Assembly (NCBI RefSeq): GCF_001592875.1
Contig: NZ_LSOF01000006.1
Span: 1 to 47,222, forward strand
From: Pseudomonas sp. BMS12
Lineage (GTDB): Bacteria > Pseudomonadota > Gammaproteobacteria > Pseudomonadales > Pseudomonadaceae
DNA: 47,222 bases
Direction: 5' to 3'
This document shows, one piece after another, positions 44,007 through 47,222 of this stretch. The position numbers and the translations under genes are program-made. The notes under the pieces were generated by a model. That model did no database searches. It was not told the origin of the DNA and saw nothing but the letters and a program-made list of their open reading frames with translations. How positions within the stretch are numbered: the stretch's first letter is position 1; every line of letters starts with the position of its first letter.

Positions 44007-46838
44007 ATGCAAGAAAGCGTGATGCAGCGCATGTGGGAAAGCGCCCACCTATCCGGTGGAAACGCGGCCTACGTGGAAGAGCTCTATGAGCTCTACCTGC
44101 ACGATCCCAACGCTGTGCCAGAAGAGTGGCGCACTTACTTCCAGAAATTGCCGACTGACGGCAATTCCGCCACTGACGTCTCGCACTCTACAGTCCGCGA
44201 TCAGTTCGTGTTGCTGGCCAAGAACCAGCGCCGCGCACAACCGGTTTCTGCCGGCAGTGTCAGCAGCGAGCACGAGAAGAAGCAGGTGGAAGTACTGCGT
44301 CTGATCCAGGCTTACCGCATGCGCGGCCATCAGGCAGCAACGCTGGATCCTCTGGGTCTGTGGCAGCGTCCTGAGCCGGCCGACCTGGCGGTCAACCACT
44401 ATGGTCTGACCAACGCCGACCTCGACACGACCTTCCGTACCGGTGAGTTGTACATCGGCAAGGAGGAGGCGACTCTACGAGAAATCCACGAGGCGCTGCA
44501 GCAGACATATTGTCGCACCATCGGTGCCGAGTTCACCCACATCGTCGATTCCGAGCAGCGCAAGTGGTTCCAGCAGCGTCTGGAAAGCGTGCGTGGTCGT
44601 CCGGCCTATTCCGCCGAGGTGCAAAGCCATGTGCTGGAGCGCCTGACCGCTGCCGAAGGCCTGGAAAAGTACCTGGGCACCAAGTACCCGGGCACCAAGC
44701 GTTTCGGTCTGGAAGGTGGCGAGAGTCTGATCCCGCTGCTGGACGAAATCATCCAGCGCTCCGGTTCCTACGGCACCCAGGAAATCGTCATCGGCATGGC
44801 CCACCGCGGTCGCCTCAACGTACTGGTCAACACCTTCGGCAAGAACCCGCGTGACCTGTTCGACGAGTTCGAAGGCAAGCAGGTCGAGGGTCTGTCGTCC
44901 GGTGACGTGAAGTACCACCAGGGCTTCTCCTCCAACGTCATGACCCCAGGCGGCGAAGTACACCTGGCGCTGGCGTTCAACCCGTCGCACCTGGAGATCG
45001 TTTCTCCGGTGGTCGAAGGTTCGGTACGCGCCCGTCAGGACCGTCGTCTCGACGGCAATGGCGACAAGGTGCTGCCGATTTCCATCCACGGTGACGCGGC
45101 GTTTGCCGGTCAGGGCGTGGTCATGGAAACCTTCCAGATGTCGCAGACTCGTGCCTACAAGACTGGCGGCACCATCCACCTGGTGATCAACAACCAGGTC
45201 GGCTTCACCACCAGCCGTGCCGACGACTCGCGCTCCACCGAATACGCCACCGACGTGGCGAAGATGATCCAGGCGCCGATCCTGCACGTGAACGGCGACG
45301 ATCCGGAAGCGGTGCTGTTCGTCACCCAGCTGGCCGTCGACTACCGCATGCAGTTCAAGCGTGACGTGGTCATCGACCTGGTCTGCTACCGCCGTCGCGG
45401 TCACAACGAGGCCGACGAGCCGAGCGGCACCCAGCCGCTGATGTACCAGCAGATCGCCAAACAGCGCACCACCCGTGAACTGTATGCCGAGAGCCTGGTG
45501 CAGGGTGGTCGTATCGCCGACGAAGCGGTGAAGGCCAAGATCGAGGATTACCGCAACGCGCTGGACAATGGCCAGCATGTGGTCAAGAGCCTGGTCAAGG
45601 AGCCGAACAAGGAGCTGTTCGTCGACTGGCGTCCCTACCTGGGCCACGCCTGGACCGCGCGCCACGACACCCGTTTCGAGCTGAAGACCCTGCAGGATCT
45701 GGCCGGCAAGCTGCTGGAAGTGCCGGAAGGTTTCGTGCTGCAGCGCCAGGTCGCCAAGGTGATGGAAGACCGCGCCAAGATGACCGCCGGCGCCATGCCG
45801 ATCAACTGGGGCTACGCCGAGAACCTGGCCTACGCCACGCTGTTGTTCGAAGGCCATCCGGTGCGCATGACCGGTCAGGACGTCGGTCGCGGTACCTTCT
45901 CGCACCGCCATGCGGCGCTGCACAACCAGAAGGACGCAACCACCTACCTGCCGCTGCAGAACCTCTACGAGGGGCAGCCGCGCTTCCAGCTGTACGACTC
46001 CTTCCTCTCGGAAGAAGCGGTGCTGGCCTTCGAATACGGCTACTCCACCACCATGCCCAACGCCTTGGTGATCTGGGAAGCCCAGTTCGGCGACTTCGCC
46101 AACGGTGCCCAGGTGGTATTCGACCAGTTCATCTCCAGTGGCGAGCACAAGTGGGGCCGTCTGTGCGGTCTGACCATGCTGCTGCCGCACGGTTATGAAG
46201 GGCAGGGTCCGGAGCACAGCTCCGCACGTCTGGAGCGCTTCCTGCAGTTGTGCGCCGAGCACAACATGCAGGTCTGCGTGCCGACCACGCCGGCGCAGGT
46301 CTACCACATGCTGCGTCGCCAGGTGATTCGCCCGCTGCGCAAACCGCTGGTGGTGCTGACGCCGAAGTCGCTGCTGCGCCATCCGTTGGCCATCTCGACC
46401 CTGGAAGAACTGGCAGAAGGCTCGTTCCAGACCGTTATCGGCGAGATCGATCCGATCGAACCGAAGAAGGTCGAGCGCGTGGTCCTGTGCAGTGGCAAGG
46501 TCTACTACGACCTGCTGGCCAAACGTCGTGCCGAAGGTCGCGAGGACATCGCCATCGTTCGCCTCGAGCAGCTCTATCCGTTCCCCGAGGATGATCTGAC
46601 CGAAGCCCTGGCGCCGTACAAGAACCTCAAGCACATCGTCTGGTGTCAGGAAGAGCCGATGAACCAGGGCGCCTGGTACTGCAGTCAGCACCACATGCGT
46701 CGCGTCGCTACCGCACACAAGAAGGGCCTGTTCCTCGAGTACGCCGGCCGCGAGGCTTCGGCGGCTCCGGCCTGCGGCTACGCTTCGATGCACGCCGAGC
46801 AGCAGGAAAAGCTGCTCAACGACGCCTTTACTGTTTAA
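44007..46838 (+). CDS. sucA: 2-oxoglutarate dehydrogenase E1 component
   Basis: Thiamine-diphosphate-dependent decarboxylase of the 2-oxoglutarate dehydrogenase complex. The 943-residue protein begins MQESVMQRMWESAHLSGGNA and has the N-terminal E2-binding segment (ELYELYLHDPNAVPEEWRTY). The substrate region is IGMAHRGRLNVL. The thiamine-diphosphate motif runs from HGDAAFAGQGVVMET to VINNQVGFTTS, and the C-terminal transketolase-like domain includes GTFSHRHAALHNQ. The ATG at 44007 is preceded by GAGGGTGACCAAGC within the leader structure. Confidence 0.98.
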   Translation: MQESVMQRMWESAHLSGGNAAYVEELYELYLHDPNAVPEEWRTYFQKLPTDGNSATDVSHSTVRDQFVLLAKNQRRAQPVSAGSVSSEHEKKQVEVLRLIQAYRMRGHQAATLDPLGLWQRPEPADLAVNHYGLTNADLDTTFRTGELYIGKEEATLREIHEALQQTYCRTIGAEFTHIVDSEQRKWFQQRLESVRGRPAYSAEVQSHVLERLTAAEGLEKYLGTKYPGTKRFGLEGGESLIPLLDEIIQRSGSYGTQEIVIGMAHRGRLNVLVNTFGKNPRDLFDEFEGKQVEGLSSGDVKYHQGFSSNVMTPGGEVHLALAFNPSHLEIVSPVVEGSVRARQDRRLDGNGDKVLPISIHGDAAFAGQGVVMETFQMSQTRAYKTGGTIHLVINNQVGFTTSRADDSRSTEYATDVAKMIQAPILHVNGDDPEAVLFVTQLAVDYRMQFKRDVVIDLVCYRRRGHNEADEPSGTQPLMYQQIAKQRTTRELYAESLVQGGRIADEAVKAKIEDYRNALDNGQHVVKSLVKEPNKELFVDWRPYLGHAWTARHDTRFELKTLQDLAGKLLEVPEGFVLQRQVAKVMEDRAKMTAGAMPINWGYAENLAYATLLFEGHPVRMTGQDVGRGTFSHRHAALHNQKDATTYLPLQNLYEGQPRFQLYDSFLSEEAVLAFEYGYSTTMPNALVIWEAQFGDFANGAQVVFDQFISSGEHKWGRLCGLTMLLPHGYEGQGPEHSSARLERFLQLCAEHNMQVCVPTTPAQVYHMLRRQVIRPLRKPLVVLTPKSLLRHPLAISTLEELAEGSFQTVIGEIDPIEPKKVERVVLCSGKVYYDLLAKRRAEGREDIAIVRLEQLYPFPEDDLTEALAPYKNLKHIVWCQEEPMNQGAWYCSQHHMRRVATAHKKGLFLEYAGREASAAPACGYASMHAEQQEKLLNDAFTV

Positions 46839-46876
46839 CGCCTTCGCGTAGCGAGGCGGCGGCAAGGGCCGTCGCC
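46839..46876 (+). other. Mutually exclusive hairpins in the sucA-sucB spacer
   Basis: CGCCTtCGC (46839-46847) with GCGaGGCG (46851-46858) forms one stem. GGCGGCGGC (46855-46863) with GCCGTCGCC (46868-46876) forms another that shares bases 46855-46858, so only one can form at a time. No T tract follows. The structure may balance sucA and sucB expression or stabilise processed mRNA. Confidence 0.45.
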
Positions 46877-46911
46877 TCCTTGAAGAAACCGAATTTAAGG
46901 AAACACACACA

Positions 46912-47222
46912 ATGGCTATCGAGATCAAAGCCCCAACCTTCCCGGAATCGGTCGCCGACGGCACCGTGGCTACCTGGCACAAGAAGCCGGGCGATGCGGT
47001 ACAGCGCGATGAGCTGATCGTCGACATCGAAACCGACAAGGTGGTGATGGAAGTACTCGCCGAAGCCGACGGCGTGCTTGCCGAGATCGTCAAGAACGAG
47101 GGCGACACCGTGCTGTCCGGCGAGCTGCTGGGCCGCCTGGGTGATGCCGGCGCCGCCGTTGCTGCGGCCCCGGCTGCTGCACCGGCCAGCGCCGCTGCTC
47201 CTGCCGCCGCTGCAGCCCCAGC
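46912..47222 (+). CDS. sucB: Dihydrolipoyl succinyltransferase (E2) of 2-oxoglutarate dehydrogenase, 5' part only
   Basis: The core E2 subunit; only the first 103 codons are inside the window. It begins MAIEIKAPTFPESVADGTVA and contains the complete lipoyl domain with the lipoylated lysine in IETDKVVMEVLAEADGV. This passes into an Ala/Pro-rich flexible linker at the right edge. TTAAGGAAACACACACA precedes the ATG at 46912. It lies 73 bases after sucA in the same direction. Confidence 0.96.
   Translation, partial: MAIEIKAPTFPESVADGTVATWHKKPGDAVQRDELIVDIETDKVVMEVLAEADGVLAEIVKNEGDTVLSGELLGRLGDAGAAVAAAPAAAPASAAAPAAAAAP

Noticed and set aside
44475..47108. An 877-codon open frame antisense to sucA and sucB
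   Set aside because: It is a mirror of the codon bias of sucA in GC-rich DNA. Its translation has no known domain, and the sense-strand gene is certain.

Overview
This 47.2 kb window is GC-rich chromosomal DNA from a Pseudomonas. The gene families, small-gene neighbours and gene order (cbb3 oxidase and aer on the left, gltA-sdhCDAB-sucAB on the right) all fit that genus. The P. mendocina/oleovorans lineage is a plausible guess but cannot be fixed without a database search. I see no prophage, insertion sequence, CRISPR array, rRNA or tRNA gene. Gene density is high, with many ATGA-type overlaps.

Left edge (1-3631): the 5' part of ccoN (cbb3 oxidase subunit I, minus strand, running off the window) has an Anr/FNR-type box upstream. 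That box lies inside the first codons of a divergent alpha/beta hydrolase gene. A REP-like element and a bidirectional terminator follow, then aer, a PAS-containing aerotaxis-type chemoreceptor on the minus strand.

Alginate region (3632-20181): a 690-base, partly AT-rich control region carries a good AlgU (sigma-22) promoter and several unexplained repeats. It leads into the twelve-gene alginate operon algD-alg8-alg44-algK-algE-algG-algX-algI-algJ-algF-algL-algA, closed by a strong terminator. AlgA and AlgD make GDP-mannuronate. Alg8/Alg44 polymerise it under c-di-GMP control. AlgG, AlgX, AlgL and AlgK act in the periplasm, AlgI/J/F/X acetylate the polymer, and AlgE exports it. Two things stand out. 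algL is not between algX and algI, as in the well-known P. aeruginosa order, but between algF and algA, and its product has a lipoprotein-type signal sequence. An AAC/AAT repeat in a hairpin loop upstream of alg8 looks like a Hfq/Crc target.

Middle (20288-38807): acnA (minus), rlmM, a 62-residue small gene, tusA, a gamma-glutamylcyclotransferase-like gene, a MATE exporter, pdxB, a 57-residue small gene, an ATP-NAD kinase-like gene, a GFA-family gene, a DUF1287 exported protein and a membrane protein follow. Next come a DCC-family thiol oxidoreductase coupled to an ABC exporter, a saccharopine-dehydrogenase-like protein, an RhtA-like exporter, ppnP, a DEDDh exonuclease, a 3-hydroxyisobutyrate-dehydrogenase-like protein, a DUF486 protein, a cysteine-cluster protein and a START-domain protein. 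These are mostly ordinary housekeeping or accessory genes.

Right part (38821-47222): gltA (minus) and sdhCDAB (plus) diverge from a shared control region with one good sigma-70 promoter each. After sdhB, a structured leader resembling the Pseudomonas sucA-II RNA motif precedes sucA, and sucB runs off the right end. This is the TCA-cycle block from citrate synthase to 2-oxoglutarate dehydrogenase.

I found no clearly new multi-gene system. The strongest leads are the rearranged alginate operon (displaced, putatively lipidated AlgL), the repeats in the algD control region, the alg8 leader hairpin, and the sucA leader.
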